A program made the position numbers and the translations under genes. Shown piece after piece: positions 27,387-35,044 of a stretch of 43,266 nucleotides of DNA. The notes beneath the pieces were generated by a model, which saw nothing but the letters and a program-made list of their open reading frames with translations, was not told the origin of the DNA and did no database searches. The stretch is from Pseudomonas cyclaminis (lineage in GTDB: Bacteria > Pseudomonadota > Gammaproteobacteria > Pseudomonadales > Pseudomonadaceae), in the NCBI RefSeq assembly GCF_015163715.1, contig NZ_JADDUM010000227.1, positions 1-43,266 on the forward strand, read 5' to 3'. How positions within the stretch are numbered: position 1 is the stretch's first letter; each line of letters opens with the position of its first letter.

Positions 27387-27668
27387 GGGCATGCCTTGGC
27401 CAAGTGCGGAAAAACCGGGAGTTTGCCCCAAAGTTGCGGTTGAACGCTATTTTTCTAAGGCCGGGAGTGCGAAGAACTGCTGCCACTTGGTGCAAAAGTG
27501 CCTCTATCAACGGCATGTCACATCATGTCAACGATTTAACTGCTCACACTGTTGTGCACGTGCAATCGGAACGTGGGCGCGTCGGTTTTCCACCCAATGC
27601 TGCGTCTCGGAAACAGGGAGTCTCCATCAGGAGGGCGCTTAATTCCTATCCGTAAAGGTATTTGCAGC
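27387..27668. promoter_or_regulatory. Divergent regulatory region between the kinase operon and giant gene B
   Basis: About 280 bases shared by two diverging transcripts. On the minus strand a TTGACA hexamer (27526-27531) may drive the kinase operon. On the plus strand the HrpL-like box at 27568-27596 faces giant gene B. Both giant genes share CATCAGGAG in the leader (27625-27633 here, 16937-16945 for A). Confidence 0.4.
27568..27596 (+). promoter_or_regulatory. Near-consensus HrpL-type promoter (hrp box) of giant gene B
   Basis: GGAACG (27568-27573), 16 bases, then CCACCCA (27590-27596). The HrpL/RspL ECF sigma consensus is GGAACC-N15/16-CCACNNA, so the -10 is a full match, the spacing is right, and the -35 differs at one base. 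It lies 72 bases ahead of the ATG, on the coding strand of an intergenic region. HrpL activates type III secretion genes and effectors in Pseudomonas. No type III structural gene is in the window. Confidence 0.6.
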
Positions 27669-30600
27669 ATGTTGAATATCTCGACACACGTGTCTACCGC
27701 CACGCCCCTTCCCGTCGTTACAGCCACGCCCAGGCCGAGCCTTGCTGAGTCAGCCCCTTCGGCTATCGGCACCCCGGACACCCCATCGTCACCCGGGAAA
27801 ACCGACCTCCCCCGCAAACTGGCCGATAAGGCGAACTTGAAGACGTTCGGCCAGGCGCTCAGGGACCTGGCGACAAGATTGGGCAAAGACGCAACGCCCG
27901 AGGCCATTCTTGAGGGGATAAAAAACACCTCCATGGCTATCGATCCGGCCTCTTCGTACCTCGCGCCGGGCAATGGCAGCGTGGGCCTGGAGGCTTTCAT
28001 CGAGCACCTGGGAGTCAAGGTGCCCGCCGCCCACTTCCACCTCAATGCACTCGCTGATGCGGTCATCGACAGAGCATTGGAGCACCCTCTGGGCAATCTG
28101 GGAGGCGCGCTGTCCTGGCCAACGCCCTTGGCGTCAGACGAACAGCGACGCCTGCGGGCCATTACGCTCAATCACGCCCACCATCTGGGTGACAAACCGT
28201 TGGTGATGCAAACCCAAGGCGGTGTACTGGAGTTCCTGCGTTATCGCCAGCCGTTACCGGCGGATGCGCAGAATGATCCCGCGAAGATACTGAATGCGCT
28301 GATCAGCTCACCGCAGGCCCAACTGATGGGCAAAGAGATACAAGAGAAAATGCAAGGCATTGACACCGGCAGCAGCGTGACGGATTACCTGCTGGCGGGA
28401 ATTGCGCTGCAGATGGACCCTGAGTCCATCACCGCGCCTCGTCGCAACAGCATTGCCGGTTTCGATCTGGCAAGCGAGCAACATTGGGGTAAGCCTGCCT
28501 CCGCCGTAGTTGAAGGCCTGGCCGCTCATTTGAGCGCGACAAAGCGCACAAGCCCCGCCTTGGCACACGTCGGTGCCCACCTGCTGTTGGCCAGCCGCGC
28601 CCCGGTGTTCCTGATCAAGGACATACCCGCCTCTGTGACCTATGGCAGTACGGCGTGGATGAACCTGGCGGTGGCTGCGGCCACAATCGAGGCCCGTACG
28701 CCGGGCAAAGTCCCGAACATGACGTTTGCCGACGTCATGCGCGAGGCCGAAAGTGCATCCCTGGCAGACCGTTCGATTACCCAGCACGCCCAGGCTGCGG
28801 CCCTGGTGGATTGGGGAGTGGCCAACGGTGTTATCCGCAAAAACCTCAACGACGACTATTCCGACGCACAACTCGATACGGTCAGAACCGCCTTCAACGA
28901 ACAACTTGACGCTCGGCTCACGGCGACCAAAGCGCTGGACGAGCCAATACCCACCCGAAAAGAAATTGCACTGGCCAGACTCCAAGAGCGTTTTGGCGAC
29001 CTGGGGCCGCTTTTTGAAGAGAAAGTGCTGAGTACGGACGCTTATCGCGGGACCGATAAGCAAATCAGGCTGGTGGGCAAGCATTCGATGTTGGATATCG
29101 CCATGATGGACTTGCCGGATCCGGCGCCCTTCAAGTCGGATGACCCCCGTATTCCGTTGGAAGCATTGAACGCCAACTTGAGTTTTGGCGTGCGAGGCGC
29201 CTTCGAACAAGAGTTCAGCCAAAGCATCAAGGAGAAAAAATCCGCTGTAAACACCACGATCCGGCACTTGATTTCACAGCTGCCGTTGGCGGATCGAAAA
29301 AATTTCGAATTCGGTAAAGTCACCTTGTTCCAAGAAGGTTCGCATGAGTTAGGCCTGGGGTTTACCGATAAGACCTACGGCCCAAACAAGCCAGGCCTGC
29401 TGGTCAGGACTGAACTGAACGGCGTATCGGCAGCGTACGAAATCAACTTCAACAAAGGCACGATTGAACCCACGTATCTGTGGCGGGCGGAGGAACAGAA
29501 CTCACGTCAATCACGGTGGGTATCCACGACTAAACCCTTCAAGCCTGAGGAGGGAGCCGACCTGCTCAGTGTTGAACGACCGGTGAATGAATCACAGTTG
29601 AACACCTTCAATGGCGATCGATCCCATGCCATTGCCAACGCGTTTGTTCAGCACCTTGAACTCGACGACCCGTCTATAAAAGCCAATGCGCTGGGCCAGA
29701 CCACCCTGGACGAATTGCAAGGCGGCCCCAAGCCACTCACCGAATTTCTGTTGAACCTGATCCCGTTTCGATCGGCCATCGTCAATTTCCAGAAAGGAAA
29801 CTATGGCGAGGGCGCATTCGATCTGGTGCTGGATGTATTCGGCTTTCTCACCGCCGGCGCCGCAGCCGCAGGCAAACTGATGAAGATAAGCAGCTCCGCG
29901 CTCTCCAGCGGCGCCAAGGCGCTACGGGCCGCCAAAGTGATCGGCGCAGCGACCATAGGGGCGCTGAACCCCTTGAGCGGTTTGGGTGATCTGGCGGCGG
30001 GAGGCGCCAGGGTATTGGGCCAGGGCGCCAGTTTCCTCGCGACCAAAGGGGCTGAGGCCATTCATAAACTCAGGGGTGCCAGCGGTAGCTATGACCTGCT
30101 GAACGCCGTCAGCAAAGAACACGGCACGGCCTTGATCGGTACGTTTACCTCCGGGAACCGCAGCATCGAAACGGTTTCAGTACTCAAGAACGATCAGTGG
30201 TACCACTACAACCCCGACAAAAACGAGCTGTATGGCTTGCCGATCAAGGACTTCAAGCCCAAGGGCGCAAGTGAGCCCCCCACGCTTAACGCCCAGGAAG
30301 AGCGCGAGCTCTATCATGTGGACTTCAAGAACAACATCCTCGCTGCGCAAACGCCGTCCAATCTGCCGCGGTACAACATGGGGCATTCACGCGGCCTCCT
30401 GCAGAATGTCGAGGGGTACCAAAAAGGCATGGGCAGCGCTGAACTCAGGCAGTTGGCATCAAAACCCGAGCGAACCCCGGAAGAAATGGGGGTACTGACA
30501 AGGGAAATCAAAAAGAACGACCTCGAGGAGGCTCAGTATGCATCTCGTCTCTTGACCCACGATGTCAACGCGCCCGGCGTTCGCGTCGTCCCGGTGTCAC

Positions 30601-31187
30601 AAGTTCATTACCTGACGAATGTTGATATTACGTCGCGTGGCGAGTGCGCGGGTCTATCCAATGCAATGGCCTTGGCGGTCCACCAGGGGAAAGAAGATAA
30701 GCTGATGCAAAACCTCTACAGGGCAGCCGGTAACCCAAGCGATCCCAAAGCTGCTTTGTTCATCCAACAGCTAAAGGATCTTCAAGAGTCGGCCGGCAGG
30801 AAAACCACGTTCCATATGGGCAAACCGCATACGAAGACACCTTACCAAGACATCATCGAGGACTTGACCAACTCCCCCCAATCAAAAACCCTGAGAATCA
30901 CTACCAAAAACCATGCAATGCTCGCCGGGATAAGAGTTGAAGCCGGCAAGACCGATTGGTTTTTCTACGAACCCAACTCCGGGATGGCCACATTCACCAC
31001 CTTGCAATCGATGCAGGAGGGCATGGAGAAAGCACTGAACAGCGGGAACATTGCCGCCACCCTGTCCCCCTATGGCAGCAAGCGCGGTACACGGGAATAC
31101 TCTGTCAGCACATTTGACCCAACTGACATGAATGTCGATTTCGTGAACAAGCCGGCTCTACAGCAACTCATCGATGCCCAATTGTAA
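27669..31187 (+). CDS. Giant effector/toxin-like protein B with C-terminal YopT/AvrPphB-like (C58) cysteine protease domain
   Basis: A 1,172-residue protein. The N-terminus (MLNISTHVSTATPLPVVT) is Ser/Thr/Pro-rich, has Ile at position 4 and no acidic residue before Glu27, as in Pseudomonas type III effectors. The helical trunk (about 60-690) is homologous to protein A, including AGFDLA, SVTYGSTAW and WGVANGVI. A hydrophobic segment at 693-740 begins FLLNLIPFRSAIVNFQKG, nearly identical to A. The last 200 residues are unrelated to A and carry the C58 pattern: Cys993 in SRGECAGLSNAMALA, His1082 in NHAMLAGIR, and FYEPNSG, where Glu1101 replaces the Asp of the usual DPN. C58 enzymes such as YopT and AvrPphB cut host proteins. 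The ATG is preceded by AAAGG; an HrpL-like box lies upstream. Trunk function is unknown. Confidence 0.75.
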   Translation: MLNISTHVSTATPLPVVTATPRPSLAESAPSAIGTPDTPSSPGKTDLPRKLADKANLKTFGQALRDLATRLGKDATPEAILEGIKNTSMAIDPASSYLAPGNGSVGLEAFIEHLGVKVPAAHFHLNALADAVIDRALEHPLGNLGGALSWPTPLASDEQRRLRAITLNHAHHLGDKPLVMQTQGGVLEFLRYRQPLPADAQNDPAKILNALISSPQAQLMGKEIQEKMQGIDTGSSVTDYLLAGIALQMDPESITAPRRNSIAGFDLASEQHWGKPASAVVEGLAAHLSATKRTSPALAHVGAHLLLASRAPVFLIKDIPASVTYGSTAWMNLAVAAATIEARTPGKVPNMTFADVMREAESASLADRSITQHAQAAALVDWGVANGVIRKNLNDDYSDAQLDTVRTAFNEQLDARLTATKALDEPIPTRKEIALARLQERFGDLGPLFEEKVLSTDAYRGTDKQIRLVGKHSMLDIAMMDLPDPAPFKSDDPRIPLEALNANLSFGVRGAFEQEFSQSIKEKKSAVNTTIRHLISQLPLADRKNFEFGKVTLFQEGSHELGLGFTDKTYGPNKPGLLVRTELNGVSAAYEINFNKGTIEPTYLWRAEEQNSRQSRWVSTTKPFKPEEGADLLSVERPVNESQLNTFNGDRSHAIANAFVQHLELDDPSIKANALGQTTLDELQGGPKPLTEFLLNLIPFRSAIVNFQKGNYGEGAFDLVLDVFGFLTAGAAAAGKLMKISSSALSSGAKALRAAKVIGAATIGALNPLSGLGDLAAGGARVLGQGASFLATKGAEAIHKLRGASGSYDLLNAVSKEHGTALIGTFTSGNRSIETVSVLKNDQWYHYNPDKNELYGLPIKDFKPKGASEPPTLNAQEERELYHVDFKNNILAAQTPSNLPRYNMGHSRGLLQNVEGYQKGMGSAELRQLASKPERTPEEMGVLTREIKKNDLEEAQYASRLLTHDVNAPGVRVVPVSQVHYLTNVDITSRGECAGLSNAMALAVHQGKEDKLMQNLYRAAGNPSDPKAALFIQQLKDLQESAGRKTTFHMGKPHTKTPYQDIIEDLTNSPQSKTLRITTKNHAMLAGIRVEAGKTDWFFYEPNSGMATFTTLQSMQEGMEKALNSGNIAATLSPYGSKRGTREYSVSTFDPTDMNVDFVNKPALQQLIDAQL

Positions 31188-31212
31188 TGCCTTGATTGGC
31201 GCTGTTGAGCAC

Positions 31213-31244
31213 CCCAGCCTTGCAGCAAACCCTGCGGGGCTGGG
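31213..31244 (+). terminator. GC-rich hairpin after giant gene B
   Basis: CCCAGCC (31213-31219) pairs with GGCTGGG (31238-31244), extended inside by GCAG/CTGC with a small internal loop. It starts 25 bases after the stop codon. No T run follows, so termination would need Rho or the hairpin may only stabilise the message. Confidence 0.4.
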
Positions 31245-31405
31245 CCTACGAATTCAATTTGTACGGCCCTGGAAAGAGACAACGCCGTCCAGTGTCGTCA
31301 CAATGCGCGCTTCAGGGGAACTTGCCTGGATCGGGAAGACTCACTAGTGCAGTGTCTTTTTGACTTTTTTATCACCGCCCCCCCCTCTTTTCAGGAACTC
31401 CCACT

Positions 31406-31774
31406 ATGTCGTCCGCGCCAACCTCCATCATCCTTGTCGTTGAAGATGACGCCATTGTGCGCATGCTGATCGTCGATGTACTTGAGGAGTTGGAGTTCGA
31501 GGTGCTTGAAGCGGCCGACGCTGAAGAGGCCTTGGTTCAGGTTCAGGACAATGGCCAGGTGATTGACCTGATGATGACCGACGTTGGCCTGCCGGACATG
31601 GACGGCAAGCAGCTGGCAACGAAAGTCCGTGAGCTGCGACCCTCGCTGCCGATCCTGTTCGCCAGCGGCTATGCCGAGAACATTGACGTGCCCGCAGGCA
31701 TGCAGGTGATTGCCAAACCGTTCTCGATTGATCAACTGCGTGACAAAGTCAAATCGATGCTGCCGCACGCTTGA
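31406..31774 (+). CDS. Single-domain response regulator
   Basis: A 122-residue lone receiver with the acidic pocket at residues 13-15 (VVEDDAIVRM), Asp59 in MMTDVGLPDMDG, the Ser/Thr site in FASGYAENI and Lys in AKPFSIDQL. It closely resembles the C-terminal receiver of the hybrid kinase at 14812 (ISDVGLPGMNG, ITGYAEH, TKPFTFDLL), more than the other lone receiver at 20818, so it may share that kinase's circuit. AGGAA lies 8 bases ahead of the ATG. It has no output domain and stands alone after giant gene B. Confidence 0.85.
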   Translation: MSSAPTSIILVVEDDAIVRMLIVDVLEELEFEVLEAADAEEALVQVQDNGQVIDLMMTDVGLPDMDGKQLATKVRELRPSLPILFASGYAENIDVPAGMQVIAKPFSIDQLRDKVKSMLPHA

Positions 31775-31892
31775 TTCTGCCGCTGCCCTGAAGTGATCGC
31801 CTTCACCCTGTGAGACTGATTCGACTGCTGCGCGGCACCTTGCCCATCGCGCCGTCGGACGTTATCGATGTGCCGCGCCAGCACTCTGCCAC

Positions 31893-32033
31893 AAACTTCA
31901 CTTCGGACCGCACGCGCCAAAAGACTTCGAGAGCAACTGGGTGCAAACTCTGCCCGGCAAACATGGGTTCAGCTATAAAAGCTGGAAACTGGTCGACATC
32001 ATCCCCTGCTCATTAAGAGACGCAACAACATGA
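31893..32033 (+). pseudogene. Relic of a DUF1254/DUF1214 C-terminus
   Basis: In one frame the sequence reads KLHFGPHAPKDFESNWVQTL, then PGKHGFSYKSWKLVDI. This is the C-terminal signature of DUF1214-containing proteins (FGPxAPKxxESNWVQT...W), but about a dozen residues between the two parts are missing and there is no start codon or N-terminal body. The intact DUF1254-type gene begins on top of its stop codon (ATGA at 32030-32033). It looks like what remains of a tandem copy after deletion. Confidence 0.6.
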
Positions 32034-33430
32034 TCAAACAACCGACGCGCCTGCTGTTGGCGAGCCTCTCGATACTCATGAGTACCGGCGCCTGGGCCGA
32101 CTTCACCGCGACCCCGGGCGAAGCGCGGGCCATCGCCAAGGAAGCCTACCTGTATGGCTACCCGGTGGTGGAGATGTACAAGACGCTCTACACCCAGGCC
32201 GTTGATAAAGGCGGCGCCAACTTCAAGGCACCGTTCAACCGGATCGGCAACACCGCCGAAGTGTTCACGCCCAAGGACACGGCGCTTGCGACCCCGAACG
32301 CCGACACGCCCTACTCCTTTGTATGGATGGACCTGCGCAGCGAGCCGTTGGTGCTGACGTTGCCGAAGATCGAAGACAACCGTTACTACTCGGTGCAGTT
32401 GATCGACCTCTATACGCAGAACATCGCCTACCTGGGCACCCGCAGCACCGGCAACAATGGCGGCCACTACATGATTGCCGGCCCGGACTGGAAAGGTCAG
32501 CAACCGGTCAACGTGGACCGCGTGGTGTACAGCGAAAGCAACATCGCCTACGCCCTGTACCGCACGCAGCTGTTCGATGAAAAAGACCTGAACAAGGTCA
32601 AGCAGATCCAGAACGGCTACAAAGTGCAGCCGCTGAGCAGCTACGTGAAACAAGCCGCGCCGGCCAAGGCGCCGAAGGTGGCATGGCCCAAGCCCACCGC
32701 GACCATGGCTGAAGGCCCGCAACTGTTTCGCTACCTGAACTTCATGCTGGCCTTCGCCGCGCCCCAGGACAGTGAAAAAGACCTGCTGGCGCGCTTTGCC
32801 AAAATCGGCGTCGCCCCCGGTGCGCCGTTCAAGTTCAACCAGTTGACGCCTGAGCAGCGCAAGGCCCTGGAAGATGGCATCAGCGATGCCCGCGCCGAGT
32901 TTGCAGCGTTCAAGAAGGACAAGCTCGACACCCACCAAGTATCCAGCGGTGATCTGTTCGGCAGCCGCGACCACCTGCAAAACAACTACCTGTACCGCTA
33001 CGCCGGTGCGGACATGGGCATCTTCGGCAACTCCAGCGACGAGGCCGCGTACCTCGGTTACTACGTCGACAGCGAAGGCAAGCCGGCCAACGGTGCGCGT
33101 CACAGTTACACCGTGCATTTCGCCAAGGACCAGTTGCCTCCGGCCGATGCGTTCTGGTCCCTGACCATGTACGACGCCAAGACCAAGCTGCTGGTGCCCA
33201 ATCACAAGAAACGCTACCTGATCAACTCGCGCATGTTGGGTGACCTCAAGCGCGACGCCGACGGCGGTGTGACCCTGGCGTTGCAGCACCATGAGCCACC
33301 GAAAGCCGAACAGAGCAACTGGTTGCCGGCCCCGCCCGGCCCGTTTTTCGCTGTACTGCGGATTTACCTGCCCAAGCCTGAGGTGGGTAGCGGTCAATGG
33401 AAGCTACCGCCACTGACACCGCTCAAGTAA
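32030..33430 (+). CDS. Exported DUF1254/DUF1214-domain protein
   Basis: A 466-residue protein with a signal peptide (LLLASLSILMSTGAWA, likely cut after Ala23), so periplasmic. The N-terminal DUF1254 region has EAYLYGYPVVEMYKTLY and the segment TPNADTPYSFVWMDLRSEP; the C-terminal DUF1214 region has YTVHFAKDQLPPADAFWSLTMYD and ends in a WLPAPPGPFFAVLRIYLPKP motif. The family has a two-domain, barrel-rich structure; its biochemical role is not settled. A relic of a second copy overlaps its 5' end. A 9-bp GC stem-loop follows. The family call is firm. Confidence 0.87.
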   Translation: MIKQPTRLLLASLSILMSTGAWADFTATPGEARAIAKEAYLYGYPVVEMYKTLYTQAVDKGGANFKAPFNRIGNTAEVFTPKDTALATPNADTPYSFVWMDLRSEPLVLTLPKIEDNRYYSVQLIDLYTQNIAYLGTRSTGNNGGHYMIAGPDWKGQQPVNVDRVVYSESNIAYALYRTQLFDEKDLNKVKQIQNGYKVQPLSSYVKQAAPAKAPKVAWPKPTATMAEGPQLFRYLNFMLAFAAPQDSEKDLLARFAKIGVAPGAPFKFNQLTPEQRKALEDGISDARAEFAAFKKDKLDTHQVSSGDLFGSRDHLQNNYLYRYAGADMGIFGNSSDEAAYLGYYVDSEGKPANGARHSYTVHFAKDQLPPADAFWSLTMYDAKTKLLVPNHKKRYLINSRMLGDLKRDADGGVTLALQHHEPPKAEQSNWLPAPPGPFFAVLRIYLPKPEVGSGQWKLPPLTPLK

Positions 33431-33435
33431 CGCCA

Positions 33436-33469
33436 CGCGCCCGGCCGCAACAGGGTCAGACCGGGCGCG
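33436..33469 (+). terminator. GC-rich stem-loop after the DUF1254-type gene
   Basis: CGCGCCCGG (33436-33444) and CCGGGCGCG (33461-33469) form a perfect 9-bp stem with a 16-base loop, followed by ATTGTTTAGGG. The T stretch is short, so it is a moderate candidate for an intrinsic terminator just before the J-like gene. Confidence 0.45.
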
Positions 33470-33493
33470 ATTGTTTAGGGAGTTGTACCGCAC

Positions 33494-35044
33494 ATGACTT
33501 GCTGGAATGTTCTCGGCCTGACGCCGGATGCCGATAGCCGCACGATCAAGCGTCAATACGCCGCCTTGTTGAAAAAAACCCGCCCGGACGATGACCCCGA
33601 GGGCTATCAGCGTCTGCGCGAAGCCTATGAGGCAGCACTGGCATGGAACCCCGACGAGCAGGTCGCGGATGACGTGCTTATCGAGACATCCGACCACAGC
33701 CTCGCCCAGCATTACCAAGCGGCCATGGCCGATGGCACCGCGCTGTTGCTGGAAGTCCACCTGTTGCAACGCTGTATCGACGGCGACCTCAATGCCGAAG
33801 ACACGCGGTGGGCCTTCGAGACCTTCAACTGGCTGACCGCCTGGCAGCGGTTGGAATTGCCCAGCGAATTGATCAGCACCCTGGAGTTCCAGCACCGGAC
33901 CCAGTTGCAGCAACCCTTGCACCAAGCCCTCGGCCAGCAAGACGACGCTGCGTTCCTGGCCGCCTACGCGGCTACAACCGGCACGCATGCCTGGGTCAAC
34001 AATCATCCCCATGCCGAGTGGTTCAACGAATGGTTGGCCAGGCTGCTTGCCAATCATCATTACTGGTCGAGCACGGTGTTCGACGCAGTGTGCGCCGGAC
34101 AAAACTGGCACGGCGGCGCGGAGCATGGCTGCCCTGCCGGCGACTGGGCGCTGTTGTTGAAGCGCCAGCAAGGGCCAGCCTTTATGGCACGCCAACGTGC
34201 ATTGGCCGCAGAACCGCCCTACAGCCCGCAACAGCGCGCTGCCCGTTTACTGCTGGCACCGATGAGCCTGGGCCAGCGCCGTGCTTTCGCCCAACGCTTC
34301 GACGAAGACGACTGGCAGGCCTGCAAGACCCTTAGCGCCGATATTTATGCCGATCACGTCAGCGTTGCCGAAGGCATGCCCGGTGGCACGGTGTATTTCT
34401 GGCAGGGCTGGGAGTCGGCCATGGACACCTGGCCGTGGATCGTTGCGCTGGTGCTCAGTTGCCTGGTGGGCGTGCTGGCAAAGGCCGACGCCTTGGCCGG
34501 CAACGTGCTACCGACCTTGGGCCAGGGGATCCTATGGTCGATCGGTGCCGTGGTCTGTGCGGGCATCGCCTGGCAGGCCTGGCGTCCGTTGGCTCATCAA
34601 TACCGCGTGCTGGATGAACAGCTGAGCCAACGCTTGCCCCGCTGGATCACCCCGACCCACTTGCCGCTGTTGCCGATACGCGACCTGGTCCCCGGCCTGG
34701 TCCTCGCGGCGGCGTTGGGTTATGTGTTCAGCCCGTTCGCCAGCTTGACCCTGGTGGTCGCGCTGGCGCTGGTGGGGTTGATCAAGCGGCCGTTCATGAA
34801 TCACCACACGCCTTGGACCGCCAGGCATCCACGCTGGGCCGCACTCGGCGGTGCGCTTTGCCTCGTCAGCGCGGTCGCGCTCTACGCTGGCTTGAAGGTG
34901 CTCGACAACCAGCACCTGCTCACCCGCAACCAAGGCCTGCAGCAGTGGACCGAACGCCTGTGCAGCCGCATGCCACGCACTGCAGATAACTGCCAAGCTC
35001 CTGCCACGAAGGCGCAGTGGTATGGCCAGGAGGTGGGACGATGA
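33494..35044 (+). CDS. J-domain-like membrane protein with altered HPD motif
   Basis: A 516-residue protein. Residues 2-48 match the fold of a DnaJ J domain (CWNVLGLTPDADSRTIKRQY, then helix III YQRLREAYEAAL), but the DnaK-activating HPD tripeptide reads RPD (Arg30-Pro31-Asp32). A helical cytoplasmic region follows to about 300, then four to five membrane segments (around 315-340, 345-365, 400-440, 455-475). It might anchor or regulate DnaK at the inner membrane, or be a J-like scaffold that no longer stimulates it. The stop overlaps the next start in ATGA, so the next gene, a DUF3829-type protein, is probably its partner. Confidence 0.75.
   Translation: MTCWNVLGLTPDADSRTIKRQYAALLKKTRPDDDPEGYQRLREAYEAALAWNPDEQVADDVLIETSDHSLAQHYQAAMADGTALLLEVHLLQRCIDGDLNAEDTRWAFETFNWLTAWQRLELPSELISTLEFQHRTQLQQPLHQALGQQDDAAFLAAYAATTGTHAWVNNHPHAEWFNEWLARLLANHHYWSSTVFDAVCAGQNWHGGAEHGCPAGDWALLLKRQQGPAFMARQRALAAEPPYSPQQRAARLLLAPMSLGQRRAFAQRFDEDDWQACKTLSADIYADHVSVAEGMPGGTVYFWQGWESAMDTWPWIVALVLSCLVGVLAKADALAGNVLPTLGQGILWSIGAVVCAGIAWQAWRPLAHQYRVLDEQLSQRLPRWITPTHLPLLPIRDLVPGLVLAAALGYVFSPFASLTLVVALALVGLIKRPFMNHHTPWTARHPRWAALGGALCLVSAVALYAGLKVLDNQHLLTRNQGLQQWTERLCSRMPRTADNCQAPATKAQWYGQEVGR

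Noticed and set aside
16996..31187. Giant genes A and B as contact-dependent or type VI polymorphic toxins with immunity genes
   Set aside because: No small immunity-type gene follows either one, and there are no VgrG, PAAR, Rhs or TpsA features. The N-termini fit type III signals better.
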